A stretch of 37,296 nucleotides of DNA from a bacterium (GCA_029549925.1 JAKPIF010000007.1:1-37296), one strand, 5' to 3'; shown: positions 1 to 10,811, counted from the first letter of the stretch. Notes: generated by a model from the sequence alone, not told the origin. Translations and numbers: made by a program.

Positions 1-2
1 GT

Positions 3-128
3 GCAGGCGCTGGAGCTAGTGGTGAGCTATTTATTACTCGGCGCGGTCTTGAAAAGAATCTGTATGATACGACGATTGTCTTAGCAGTAATATTCGTGGG
101 TACGCTAATTGCTGGTTGCGTCGTCTAA
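3..128 (+). CDS. secG: Preprotein translocase subunit SecG, C-terminal part (5' truncated by window edge)
   Basis: Frame from nt 3 reads AGAGASGELFITRRGLEKNLYDTTIVLAVIFVGTLIAGCVV then TAA; TRRGLEK followed by a C-terminal TM helix is SecG-like. Confidence 0.75.
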   Translation, partial: AGAGASGELFITRRGLEKNLYDTTIVLAVIFVGTLIAGCVV

Positions 129-134
129 TAATCT

Positions 135-1931
135 ATGGTTAAACAGTCGAACGGTAAGGTAAACAAGGGGGTACATTCTGATGTACCAAACGTAATTTCG
201 GGTGTTCATCAGATATATGAACGCATTGATAAAGGTTTTAAACGCTGGTTGGTTTATTTCCGGCGAAGCTTTGTTATAAGGTTACCGCATATTCGCTCCG
301 TTCGGCGTAACGTGATCGTCTGGTTAGTGATAATGTTATGCCTCATTGTTGGGGCAGCGGCGCAATTGTCGCTCTATTATGCTAGCGTCAGTGCAGTTAA
401 AAACGTTGCTGGCGGCTCCTACACCGAAGGAACTTTAGACAAGCTAACCACGATTAATCCGCTAACTGTTTCGACTGACACTGAACGGGCAATGAGTCTA
501 TTAGTATACCCGTCGCTCCTTAGATATGACGAAACGGGACATCTAATGGGCTATTTAGCTGAGAGCTGGCGAGTCAGCGCCGACGCCAAAACGTGGACAA
601 TTAATCTAAAAGACTCACCTATCTGGTCGGATGGCAAGAAGATAACGGCTCGTGACGTTGTTTTTACGACTGAGTTAATGAGCCAGACTAGTGGGACGAA
701 TTCGCTCGCCGGCGTCAAGGTGACCAGCAAGGGCGACCAGACAGTCATTTTTGAGCTACCGACTGCGTCAGCATCCTTTGTCTCGGGGCTAACGTTTGGC
801 GTGCTCCCTGAGCATATCTTTCGCGGTAAGAGTAGAGCTGATATTAGTAGCGCCATTAGTGGTGCTAGCAACTTAGTGAGTGGCGGGCCGTACAAGCTCG
901 CGCAAACTAATAGTGCAAATAATTCGTGGCATTTAACACGAAATGATAATTATTGGGGCGGAGTGCCAAATCTTAATGAAATTACATTCAGAGAGTATGA
1001 CAGCGCAGGTGACATGGCGTCAGCTCTTAAAAGTGGTGCCATAATGTCGGCAAGCGGTCTCACGATGAATCAAGTTGGTTCGATAAGGGATAATGGTGAG
1101 GTTATAGAAAGCCAAGCATCGGATGGCACCTATGCCATATTCAATACTGACAGTGAGGAATTTGCCGATGCGCGTGTGCGTCGGGCAGTGCGGCTGATGA
1201 TAGATAGGAATAAGCTGCGCGATAAGCTCGCCAAGCGGAATAAAGTATCCAAAATAGCACCCCTCGAGACGCCGATTGGGAAAGGCATCTATAAGAATGT
1301 TGATGACATTAAACAACCGAATTTAAGTGTCGCAGAGGCGGCTAGACTTCTTGAGGCGGCAGGATACACAAAGACTGACGGGACGTGGCATAGTGGTAGT
1401 CAGGCTAATTTGTCTAGACCAATCAAAGTAGTAGCGGCAAGCGGTAGTGATAATGCTGATGTGGCAAAAATTATCGTGGATGATCTAAATGACGGTGGGT
1501 TCAAGGCAAAGCTCGAACTTGTTGATAGTGAAACTCTGCGTCAGAGCTATATACAGGCTCGCAACTACGATATCATTGTCTATAGCTATCATCTGGGCGC
1601 CGATCCTGATGTGTCGACTTACTGGTCGTCTAGCCAGGCCAAAACGGGGCTAAATCTCGCGAACTATACTAACCGTCGCGCGGACATTGCCTTGACGGCA
1701 GGACGAGTTAATACCGACGAAACGGTGCGCGCCGCTCGCTATGCCGCATTTGTTAACGACTGGATAAATGATTGTCCCGCTATAGCGCTATATCAAGGAA
1801 AGTCATATCGAGTGACGCATGACGGTGTTAAAACAGTGGGCAGTGACGACGTTATAGTGGACGCTAGTAGTAATATTGCTCGCATAATGGACTGGTCGGC
1901 TCGGCGGGGTGTCGTCATGCAAACGCCTTAG
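135..1931 (+). CDS. Peptide/oligopeptide ABC transporter substrate-binding protein (SBP_bac_5 family), N-terminal TM anchor
   Basis: 598 aa ORF; ...LTTINPLTVSTDTERAMSLLVYPSLLRYDETGHLMGYLAESWRVSADAKTWTINLKDSPIWSDGKKITARDVVFT is typical of DppA/OppA; TM segment at about residues 60-85, no lipobox. Confidence 0.9.
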   Translation: MVKQSNGKVNKGVHSDVPNVISGVHQIYERIDKGFKRWLVYFRRSFVIRLPHIRSVRRNVIVWLVIMLCLIVGAAAQLSLYYASVSAVKNVAGGSYTEGTLDKLTTINPLTVSTDTERAMSLLVYPSLLRYDETGHLMGYLAESWRVSADAKTWTINLKDSPIWSDGKKITARDVVFTTELMSQTSGTNSLAGVKVTSKGDQTVIFELPTASASFVSGLTFGVLPEHIFRGKSRADISSAISGASNLVSGGPYKLAQTNSANNSWHLTRNDNYWGGVPNLNEITFREYDSAGDMASALKSGAIMSASGLTMNQVGSIRDNGEVIESQASDGTYAIFNTDSEEFADARVRRAVRLMIDRNKLRDKLAKRNKVSKIAPLETPIGKGIYKNVDDIKQPNLSVAEAARLLEAAGYTKTDGTWHSGSQANLSRPIKVVAASGSDNADVAKIIVDDLNDGGFKAKLELVDSETLRQSYIQARNYDIIVYSYHLGADPDVSTYWSSSQAKTGLNLANYTNRRADIALTAGRVNTDETVRAARYAAFVNDWINDCPAIALYQGKSYRVTHDGVKTVGSDDVIVDASSNIARIMDWSARRGVVMQTP

Positions 1932-1935
1932 CCTA

Positions 1936-1944
1936 TGATAAAAT
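1936..1944 (+). promoter_or_regulatory. Extended -10 (TGATAAAAT) for leaderless PH-domain gene
   Basis: TG-n-TAAAAT, 6 nt before ATG 1951. Confidence 0.5.
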
Positions 1945-1950
1945 ATGCTT

Positions 1951-2580
1951 ATGGAAAATGATAATCCCCATATCCCGTCAGATGGTCCGCTAAATGCCGC
2001 CGAACAGGCTGATCATGCCCGTAGTGTCCACGATTATCCTAATATTGATTTCTCGCCAACTGAGTATGTGGTGATTGATGTTAAGCGATCGATTTGGGGC
2101 GTTGTGCGTATTTGGTTGTTCGCTCTAATTGTCTATGCTGTAGTAATCGCCATTGCTATTTTGGTCAATCAAACTTCGCCGATCGGACTGTCCGATAGCC
2201 AGCGGGTGGTAATGATTGGTCTGTCGGCAATTATCCCCGTGGTTGTTGGCTGCATTGGCACATATGATTTCAACCAATGCACCTTTGTTGTGACTAACGA
2301 GCGAGTAATCGCCCATATTCAAAATGGCCCCTTTTCTAGCCGAACTCAAAATACCGAGATTGAGCATATTCGCGATTGCAGCTATGACCAGAGCGGACTG
2401 ATGGCGACAACGTTTAATTTCGGTAGTATTCGCTTGGCCACCATTGCTGAAGAACAAAATTACACCTTTACTTTTGTCGATAATCCGCGAGAGCAGTTTC
2501 GTGTTATCAATCGTGTGGTTCAGCGGGCTGATGAGGGGAAGCCGCCTCGCCCGCCACGTGAGCGAGAGACTGATGTATAG
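1951..2580 (+). CDS. Membrane protein with bacterial PH-like domain (bPH2-like)
   Basis: Two TM helices then TFVVTNERVIAHIQNGPFSSRTQNTEIEHIRDCSYDQSGLMATTFNFGSIRLAT. ORF track start is 1945; 1951 ATG preferred because the -10 box TAAAAT ends at 1944. Confidence 0.7.
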   Translation: MENDNPHIPSDGPLNAAEQADHARSVHDYPNIDFSPTEYVVIDVKRSIWGVVRIWLFALIVYAVVIAIAILVNQTSPIGLSDSQRVVMIGLSAIIPVVVGCIGTYDFNQCTFVVTNERVIAHIQNGPFSSRTQNTEIEHIRDCSYDQSGLMATTFNFGSIRLATIAEEQNYTFTFVDNPREQFRVINRVVQRADEGKPPRPPRERETDV

Positions 2581-4081
2581 TTTGGGCAAGCTTTGGGCCG
2601 ACTAGTGTGGCTATATCAGTTTCACTGGCTTCGCCAATCTTTTTGACTGAGCCGAAATGTCGAAGCAGCTTGCGTCGCGTCTTTGGTCCGACGCCAGGAA
2701 TTTCGTCGAGCTGGCTGCTGATCTGGCGCTTTTGCTTAACGCTCTGATGATAGGCGATGGCGAAGCGGTGTGATTCGTCACGTAACCGTTCGAGTAGCTT
2801 TAGTAAGTCGGTATAAGGACTAACCACGGCTGAGCCAATAAAAGTAAAGCTATGCCCCGCACTATGCTGGGCGCCAACATGCAAGTTAATTTCGTAGTGG
2901 TCGGATTGGTCGTTGACGGTTACGCCGTCGATGGGTCTTATAATTAGACTCTTGATCTTAGCTGTATCGAGGTGGCTCTTGCTCTTGCAAACGACAACCA
3001 GATCATTGTCCTTGGCCATGCCGACAATGGGAATATCATCAGGTACGACGTCGTAGATGGCGTTAATCTGCGGTGCGCCACCGTCGACGACGATTAAATC
3101 TGGCTGCCCCCAGGATAAATGGCGGGGCGAAAAGCGCCGCCCCATCACCTCGCGCATGGCGGCAAAATCGTCGTTCTTATTTCGGCTAATCTTAAACTTG
3201 CGATATTCGCGCTTATCGGCAACGCCGTTAGTAAAGACTACCATGCTGCCGACAACGTCTTGGCCGCCTTGGTGCGAAATGTCATAGCCTTCGATGCGGC
3301 GGGGTGGCTTCTCAAGCTGAAATAGGTCCATGGCGCCATCAAGTCCCCGATCCTTGCTAATATCCATAAATTCGTCGCTTCCAAAAATAATCTTGTCACG
3401 CAGATGGTTAAGGCTATTAATTTGATTGCGCAAGGTTGCTGCCCGTTCAAAGTCGAGCCTATCGGATGCTTCATTCATCTCGATCGCGAGCTCCTTTTGG
3501 ATGCTAACGCGTTCACCCTTAAGGTAACGGGCGAGCTGGCGCAGGCTTTTCTTGTATTCTTCGTTGGTGCCGTCGGGCGTTAAATGAAGCTGCTGCATTA
3601 ACTTCGAATCACGCTCGCTGAGCTTCGTTAGATAGGGAAAGGTGTGGCGCAGATAGCGAAGCGCCCGCTTGACTGGGGCGCTACCGTAAAAGGGGCCAAT
3701 ATACTCGGCGCCGTCATCCATTGGCACGCGTGTCAAGGCAACGGTTGGCCACTCACTCTTAAAATCGATGCGGACATAGCTGTTGTTCTTATCGTCGCGT
3801 AGCAGAATATTATATTTCGGCTTGTAGCGCTTGATCATTTCGTTTTCGAGAAAAAGGGCGTCCATCTCGCTATCGGTCTCGATCCAGTCTGTCATGGCGA
3901 TATTCTGGACAAGCTTCATTGTCTTAGCATCCTTAGGACTATTGTTGAAGTATTGGCGCACCCGATTCTTTAGCACCGCTGCCTTGCCGACGTAAATCAC
4001 TTCGCCGTCAGCGGCCTTGTGGAAGTAAACTCCCGGTTTGGCCGGCAGGGTTTTGAGCTTATCTTCCAAGGCTTTATTCAT
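2507..4081 (-). CDS. uvrC: Excinuclease ABC subunit C
   Basis: GIY-YIG N-terminus (KPGVYFHKAADGEVIYVGKAAVLKNRVRQYF), UvrC RNase H-like core (IEGYDISHQGGQDVVGSMVVFTNG), C-terminal HhH (IPGVGPKTRRKLLRHFGSVKKI). Confidence 0.97.
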   Translation of the reverse strand: MNKALEDKLKTLPAKPGVYFHKAADGEVIYVGKAAVLKNRVRQYFNNSPKDAKTMKLVQNIAMTDWIETDSEMDALFLENEMIKRYKPKYNILLRDDKNNSYVRIDFKSEWPTVALTRVPMDDGAEYIGPFYGSAPVKRALRYLRHTFPYLTKLSERDSKLMQQLHLTPDGTNEEYKKSLRQLARYLKGERVSIQKELAIEMNEASDRLDFERAATLRNQINSLNHLRDKIIFGSDEFMDISKDRGLDGAMDLFQLEKPPRRIEGYDISHQGGQDVVGSMVVFTNGVADKREYRKFKISRNKNDDFAAMREVMGRRFSPRHLSWGQPDLIVVDGGAPQINAIYDVVPDDIPIVGMAKDNDLVVVCKSKSHLDTAKIKSLIIRPIDGVTVNDQSDHYEINLHVGAQHSAGHSFTFIGSAVVSPYTDLLKLLERLRDESHRFAIAYHQSVKQKRQISSQLDEIPGVGPKTRRKLLRHFGSVKKIGEASETDIATLVGPKLAQTIHQSLAHVAGEAASPHQPAEPHD

Positions 4082-4089
4082 CACATAAT

Positions 4090-4098
4090 ATTTTAGCA
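4090..4098 (-). promoter_or_regulatory. Extended -10 (TGCTAAAAT) for uvrC
   Basis: Minus strand TGCTAAAAT, 8 nt before uvrC ATG (4081). Confidence 0.45.
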
Positions 4099-4101
4099 TT
4101 A

Positions 4102-4110
4102 TGGTAAAAT
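4102..4110 (+). promoter_or_regulatory. Extended -10 (TGGTAAAAT) for obgE
   Basis: 7 nt before obgE ATG (4118). Confidence 0.45.
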
Positions 4111-4114
4111 ATAG

Positions 4115-5413
<1,299 letters not shown>

Positions 5414-5436
5414 GCTAATAGTGCTCTTGGCTGGTG

Positions 5437-5442
5437 TATAAT
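5437..5442 (+). promoter_or_regulatory. -10 box TATAAT of gat operon
   Basis: TATAAT 7 nt before gatC ATG (5450). Confidence 0.5.
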
Positions 5443-5449
5443 ATTAGCA

Positions 5450-5734
5450 ATGAGTGTAAGTATAGACGAAGTGCGCCACCTAGCTGAACTAAGCGCGATT
5501 AAGCTCACCGATGACGAGCTGAAGCCGCTAGCGCACGATATTGATAATATAGTTGATTACATTAATATGCTGGATGAGCTAGACACTGATGGTGTTGAGC
5601 CAACGTTCCAGCTAACGGGTCTACAGAATGTGTGGCGCGAAGATGAAGTCAAACAAAATTTAACGCGTGAGCAACTGCTCGCCTTAGCGCCCGAGAGCGA
5701 AGATAATCAGGTCAAGGTGCCAAAGGTTCTATAG
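5450..5734 (+). CDS. gatC: Asp-tRNA(Asn)/Glu-tRNA(Gln) amidotransferase subunit C
   Basis: VDYINMLDELDTDGVEPTFQLTGLQNVWREDEV, adjacent to gatA. Confidence 0.95.
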   Translation: MSVSIDEVRHLAELSAIKLTDDELKPLAHDIDNIVDYINMLDELDTDGVEPTFQLTGLQNVWREDEVKQNLTREQLLALAPESEDNQVKVPKVL

Positions 5735-5743
5735 GAGGTAATG

Positions 5744-7162
5744 ATGCAGAGCAAGATTGAACAAATTACCGCCAATATCAAGGCTGGCAAAACGACAGCC
5801 CACGAGCAGGTCGAGCAGGCGTTAAAAATCGCCAAAGAGAAAGAGAGTTTACACGCTTTACTAGAAACGTTTGAGGACTACGCATTAAAGCGCGCGGATG
5901 AAATTGACGCCAAAGTTAAAAATGGCGAGAAGCTCGGACGCCTCGTCGGCGTGCCATACGTAGCGAAAGATAACTTCCTAACTAGCGTTGGCCACACTAC
6001 GGCGGCGGCAAAAATCCTCGACAATTTTGAATCACCTATCGATGCGACGGCAATTCAGAAATTAAACGCTGAGGATGCGATTTTGATCGGCAAGGCTAAT
6101 CTCGACGCTTTCGCTCACGGTGGTTCGACTGAGAACAGTGCCTACGGTCCGACGCATAACGCTGTCGATAATACCCGCGTGGCCGGCGGCAGTAGCGGTG
6201 GTTCGGCGGTCGCCGTTGCATCCGGTATCGTTCCGTTTGCACTCGGCTCAGACACAGGTGGATCGATTCGCCAGCCGGGTAGTTTTAACGGTGTGGTTGG
6301 CTACAAGCCAACCTATGGTATGATTAGCCGCTATGGAGTGGTGGCGATGGCGAGCTCGACTGATGTGGTTGGCCCGCTAACAACGACTGCCCAGGACGCT
6401 GTCATTGTCAGTGATATTCTGGCGGGGCAGGATGGCCATGATGGCACAGTGCACCCCGATTACTTCAAGCCCCAGACGACCACAGTAAAAAAGAAGTCGG
6501 TTATTGGCATTATTGATGATTTCGTTAGTGATGGCGTTGACGAGGATGTCAAGAAGAACACACTAGAACTAGCGGATAAACTAGGACAAGCCGGTTGCGA
6601 AATTAAGCATGTGAGCCTGCCAATGGCAAAGTATGCCTTGGCGATTTACTACATCGTTGTACCAGCTGAGCTATCTTCTAACTTGGCGCGGTTCGACGGT
6701 ATTCGCTACGGCGTGCGGAATAAAGAGGCGGGTAACATTGATGATGTCTACGGTATGAGCCGCAATGACGGCTTTATGCCTGAAAATAAGCGCCGTATTA
6801 TGATCGGTAGCTATGTCCTTAGCAGCGGCTTTTATGACGCGTATTATCTGAAAGCACAAAAGGCGCGTACGCTCCTCATTAATGAATTCAATAAACTGTT
6901 CGAGGATTGCGACTATCTATTATGCCCGACAGCGCCGACGCCGGCGTTCAAGCTGGGCGAGAATACTGACGATCCGCTCAAGATGTACCTCGCGGATGCG
7001 ATGACTGTTCCGCCATCACTGGCGGGTCTGCCGGCCATTTCTGTGCCTAACGGAACAGACGAAAATGGCTTACCTATTGGCGCCCAGCTAATCGGCCAGA
7101 TGAAGGATGATGCCGGGCTGCTAAACTTCGCTGAAAGCGTGGAGGACATTGTCAATGCTTAA
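5744..7162 (+). CDS. gatA: Asp-tRNA(Asn)/Glu-tRNA(Gln) amidotransferase subunit A
   Basis: Amidase signature GGSSGGSAVAVASGIVPFALGSDTGGSIRQPGSFNG; SD AGGAGG just upstream; ORF track starts at 5741. Confidence 0.97.
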   Translation: MQSKIEQITANIKAGKTTAHEQVEQALKIAKEKESLHALLETFEDYALKRADEIDAKVKNGEKLGRLVGVPYVAKDNFLTSVGHTTAAAKILDNFESPIDATAIQKLNAEDAILIGKANLDAFAHGGSTENSAYGPTHNAVDNTRVAGGSSGGSAVAVASGIVPFALGSDTGGSIRQPGSFNGVVGYKPTYGMISRYGVVAMASSTDVVGPLTTTAQDAVIVSDILAGQDGHDGTVHPDYFKPQTTTVKKKSVIGIIDDFVSDGVDEDVKKNTLELADKLGQAGCEIKHVSLPMAKYALAIYYIVVPAELSSNLARFDGIRYGVRNKEAGNIDDVYGMSRNDGFMPENKRRIMIGSYVLSSGFYDAYYLKAQKARTLLINEFNKLFEDCDYLLCPTAPTPAFKLGENTDDPLKMYLADAMTVPPSLAGLPAISVPNGTDENGLPIGAQLIGQMKDDAGLLNFAESVEDIVNA

Positions 7163-7583
7163 TGCCACCGGCATCGTGATAACGTTAGCCGCGGTTGTTG
7201 TTATCGGCGTAGTTCTGCTGGCTGTTATTGCTATCACTAGAGGGCACAGCGGCGGTCAGCTTGACAAAGAACAGTATCAACAGGATTGGCTCGCGATTGA
7301 GAATGGCATTAGCAAGGAAAACAACGCGAGCTATCAGTTCGCCATTTTGAGCGCTGACAAGCTACTGGATAAGGCTCTAAGAGAGAGTGGCGTCCCAGGC
7401 GAGACGATGGGCGAACGACTAAAGCATGCCAGAGGCAAGTTCCAAGATATTGATAAGGTCTGGACGGCGCACAAGCTGCGTAACCAGATTGCCCATGAAG
7501 TGCATGGCGACGTTAATCCCGCGGTGGCACGACGAATGCTAAGGATTTATAAGAATGCGCTCAAGGATATTGGCGCGATTTAG
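7155..7583 (+). CDS. Membrane-anchored HEPN-like protein
   Basis: N-terminal TM (ATGIVITLAAVVVIGVVLLAVIAI) plus helical domain ending AHKLRNQIAHEVHGDVNPAVARRML with R-N-x3-H motif; ATG 7155 (ORF track uses TTG 7149). Confidence 0.65.
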   Translation: MLNATGIVITLAAVVVIGVVLLAVIAITRGHSGGQLDKEQYQQDWLAIENGISKENNASYQFAILSADKLLDKALRESGVPGETMGERLKHARGKFQDIDKVWTAHKLRNQIAHEVHGDVNPAVARRMLRIYKNALKDIGAI

Positions 7584-7595
7584 GACGGAGGAAAT

Positions 7596-9092
7596 ATGAC
7601 GAGTATTGGAAATGCGGGTGAGCACGGGAGCGAGATTGACGGTGACGCCAAGAAGTATTTAATCGATGGTTATCTACCAACGATTGGCATTGAGTGCCAT
7701 GTCCAGCTCAACACTGCGACAAAACTATTCAGCAGTGCCGACAACGATGCGCGCGATGCTGAGCCGAATAGCAAGGTAACTGAGATTGACTTCGCCCTAC
7801 CTGGTATGCTGCCGGTGCTGAATCGTGAGGCAATTCGTAAGGCGGTGCGAGCGGGCAAGGCACTAAACAGCGAGATTGCTCATGTTAGCCGTTTTGATCG
7901 TAAACACTACTTTTACCCTGATTTGCCGAAGGGCTATCAGATTTCGCAGATGTATCAGCCGCTGATTATTGGTGGGCGGGTTGATTTGCCGTCGGGCGAG
8001 CATGTGCGCATTCACCACGCCCACGTCGAAGAGGATGCGGGTAAGCTAACGCACTATAGTGACCATACTCTAGTTGATCTCAATCGTGCGGGGACGCCGC
8101 TAATTGAAATCGTCTCCGAGCCAGATATCCACTCAGGCACGATGGCGCGGGCATACGCCGAAGAGCTGCATCTACTAATGATTTATGCGGGCGTAACTGA
8201 AGGCGATCTCTACAACGGCAATATGCGCTTTGACGTTAACGTGTCAGTGGCAAAGCCGGGCGAGCCGCTGGGAACACGTGCTGAGATGAAGAACCTCAAT
8301 AGTTTTCGTGCGGTCGAAAAGGCAACAGATTACGAAATTCAGCGTCAGATTGAAGTGCTAAAGAGTGGCGGTGAGATTAAGCAGCAGACTCGGGGCTGGA
8401 ATGAGGTTGAAGGCAAAACGGTTCTGCAGCGCACGAAAGAGAACGCCGAGGATTACCGCTATATGCCCGATGCGGATATTCCACCAGTAGTCTTGAGCAA
8501 TGAGAAAATCGCTGAACTTCAGGCGGACTTCCCAATCATGCCTGCTGAATATCGTGAACGCTTCGCCAAAATCGGCGTTGATGATTCGGTGGTACGGGTG
8601 CTACTGAATAACCAAAAGCTCGCCGAGGCAGTGGCTGAAACGCAGGATATGGCAGGTGATAAAGCAGCTAAGCGCATCGCCAATCTCTTTAGTAGTTGTC
8701 TGCCGAGCGAAGATGACACCGATCAGGCGAAAAAGGCACTAAACTTGCCTTCAGTTGAGCACCTCGTCGAGCTGGCTAAAATGCTAGACGAAAAGAAGAT
8801 TAGTAGCACCAATGGCAAGGACGTCTTTGCTGAAATGTTAAAGGGCGACGATTTGCCAATAGTAATTGCCAAGAAAAAGAAACTTTTGCAGGTGAGCGAT
8901 AGCAGCGCTATCGAAAAGATGGTCGACGAAGTTATTGCCGCGCCTGAGAGTGCCAAGGCGGTAGCCGACTTTAAGGCAGGCCAAGAAAAGGTCTTGGGCT
9001 GGCTGGTTGGCCAAGTCATGAAACGCTCGCACGGTCAGGCCAATCCGGGAATGGCGGGTGAAATGCTACGGCAAAAACTGAGCACTAAATAA
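7596..9092 (+). CDS. gatB: Asp-tRNA(Asn)/Glu-tRNA(Gln) amidotransferase subunit B
   Basis: IGIECHVQLNTATKLFSS, LPGMLPVLNREAIRKAVRAG, KHYFYPDLPKGYQISQM; SD GGAGG upstream. Confidence 0.97.
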   Translation: MTSIGNAGEHGSEIDGDAKKYLIDGYLPTIGIECHVQLNTATKLFSSADNDARDAEPNSKVTEIDFALPGMLPVLNREAIRKAVRAGKALNSEIAHVSRFDRKHYFYPDLPKGYQISQMYQPLIIGGRVDLPSGEHVRIHHAHVEEDAGKLTHYSDHTLVDLNRAGTPLIEIVSEPDIHSGTMARAYAEELHLLMIYAGVTEGDLYNGNMRFDVNVSVAKPGEPLGTRAEMKNLNSFRAVEKATDYEIQRQIEVLKSGGEIKQQTRGWNEVEGKTVLQRTKENAEDYRYMPDADIPPVVLSNEKIAELQADFPIMPAEYRERFAKIGVDDSVVRVLLNNQKLAEAVAETQDMAGDKAAKRIANLFSSCLPSEDDTDQAKKALNLPSVEHLVELAKMLDEKKISSTNGKDVFAEMLKGDDLPIVIAKKKKLLQVSDSSAIEKMVDEVIAAPESAKAVADFKAGQEKVLGWLVGQVMKRSHGQANPGMAGEMLRQKLSTK

Positions 9093-9101
9093 TCCTGCTT
9101 G

Positions 9102-9110
9102 TGCTAAAAT
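9102..9110 (+). promoter_or_regulatory. Extended -10 (TGCTAAAAT)
   Basis: Exactly 6 nt before ATG 9117. Confidence 0.5.
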
Positions 9111-9116
9111 AGTAGC

Positions 9117-10811
9117 ATGCAAGACGAGGCGGAGCGACAGGCGCGCTTTCGTGATGGCGACGAGGCCAACACTGAGCGCCGGGCATCAATTCTAGGTGTA
9201 CCCTATATTGATATGCGGGGAATTGATGAAACTATTCCCCTGATTAAGGACATGATGCCACTGGCAGACATGTATAAATATCGCATGATTCCGCTTCAGC
9301 GCGGTGACTACACGCATGCTAACGTCTACGCCATTACTCTGTCGACGCCTGAGTCTCATCTAAAAAAGCTTAACCAGCAGTATTCTGACAAGTCGGAGAG
9401 TGTTACCTATCGCATGATATCCGATTCGGCATACCGGACTATTATGCGGCGCTTTGACCCGCCGAAGAACATGGTCTACCATAATGTCGCCATCGTAAAC
9501 GAAGGTGGTAGCGCCACCTTTAACAAAGTATCGAGTGATCTCGACAAGGTGCGAGCGGACGATATCCTAAACTATCTAATCTTACAGGCGGACAGGCTGG
9601 GTGCGTCTGATATTCACCTCGAACACATTGGCGAGCGAGTGCGAGTTCGTTTTCGTGTCGATGGCACGCTGCACCCAATTGCCATGCTGAGCGCGGATAA
9701 ATATCGTATTCTACTTAGCAGCATTGCTAGTGCGGCTAATCTATCGGTGGCAGCTAACGAAGCGCAGTCTGGCCATATCGTGCGACGCATGGGTGATTTA
9801 TATAAATCATTCCAGCTAGTCGAAGATGACGCTAGTGAGGAATTCAAGAAGAAGGCGCAGGACGCTGAATATAAAAATCGCCAGCTCAACATGCGCATTG
9901 AGACCGTGCCGACGATGCACGGCCAGGACGCAGTTATCCGTCTATTTAACTTTGAGCAGGATATGCTGAGTCTCGACGTGCTCGGGCTGGACGATGCTGA
10001 AATGGCGCAGTTCAAAGAGATTATTAGTCACCCACACGGCATGGTGATGGTGGTTGGCCCGACTGGATCTGGTAAATCAACGACGCTATTTAGCATTATG
10101 AATGCGCTAAATGATACAACGCGCAAGTTAATTTCACTCGAGGACCCAGTCGAATTTGATATCCCAGGCGTCACGCAGATCCCCGTCGATACGACGCACG
10201 GCCAGAGCTTCGCTGACAATGTCCGCACGATTTTGCGTCTCGATCCCGACGTGGTGATGGTGGGTGAAATTCGTGACGTTGATACCGCCAAAACCGCCAT
10301 TCAGGCGGCAATTACTGGTCACCTACTGCTGGCGACCTTCCACGCACAGGACGCAGCCGCGGCCTTTTCGCGTTTAATCGATATGATTGGTATTAATCCA
10401 GTGTTTACGTCGGCAATCCGTCTCGTCATTGGTCAGCGCCTTGTGCGCAAGCTCGATCCTAATGCTAGCGAAGAATACGAACCTGATGAAGAAACCAAGA
10501 ACTGGATTCGTTCGGTAGTGGGTGGCTTGCCTGAGAGTGCTGGCGTACCGGACCTAAACCATATACGATTACGTCGTCCCGCGCCGACGAAAGATAATCC
10601 GTTTGGCTATAAGGGGCGAACTGTTATCATGGAGCAGCTCATCGTTGATAATGATATTGCTAAATTCATTAGTGGTGACATTAAGGACATTAGTGCTCCC
10701 GCTATTAACAAGATTGCGGCGGATAAGGGCATGGTTTCGATGCTGCAGAAAGGCGTTATCAAAGCGCTTCGTGGCGAAACGACCCTTGAAGAGATTAACA
10801 GAGTATTGTAA
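9117..10811 (+). CDS. GspE/PulE/PilB family type IV pilus/type II secretion ATPase
   Basis: Walker A GPTGSGKSTTLFSI, Asp/His boxes (LRLDPDVVMVGEIRD, ATFHAQDAAAAFSRL), VIGQRLVRKL. Confidence 0.92.
   Translation: MQDEAERQARFRDGDEANTERRASILGVPYIDMRGIDETIPLIKDMMPLADMYKYRMIPLQRGDYTHANVYAITLSTPESHLKKLNQQYSDKSESVTYRMISDSAYRTIMRRFDPPKNMVYHNVAIVNEGGSATFNKVSSDLDKVRADDILNYLILQADRLGASDIHLEHIGERVRVRFRVDGTLHPIAMLSADKYRILLSSIASAANLSVAANEAQSGHIVRRMGDLYKSFQLVEDDASEEFKKKAQDAEYKNRQLNMRIETVPTMHGQDAVIRLFNFEQDMLSLDVLGLDDAEMAQFKEIISHPHGMVMVVGPTGSGKSTTLFSIMNALNDTTRKLISLEDPVEFDIPGVTQIPVDTTHGQSFADNVRTILRLDPDVVMVGEIRDVDTAKTAIQAAITGHLLLATFHAQDAAAAFSRLIDMIGINPVFTSAIRLVIGQRLVRKLDPNASEEYEPDEETKNWIRSVVGGLPESAGVPDLNHIRLRRPAPTKDNPFGYKGRTVIMEQLIVDNDIAKFISGDIKDISAPAINKIAADKGMVSMLQKGVIKALRGETTLEEINRVL

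Noticed and set aside
2125-2589. 154 aa minus-strand ORF opposite the PH-domain gene
   Set aside because: No recognisable domain; overlaps uvrC 3' end in another frame and is antisense to a better-supported CDS.
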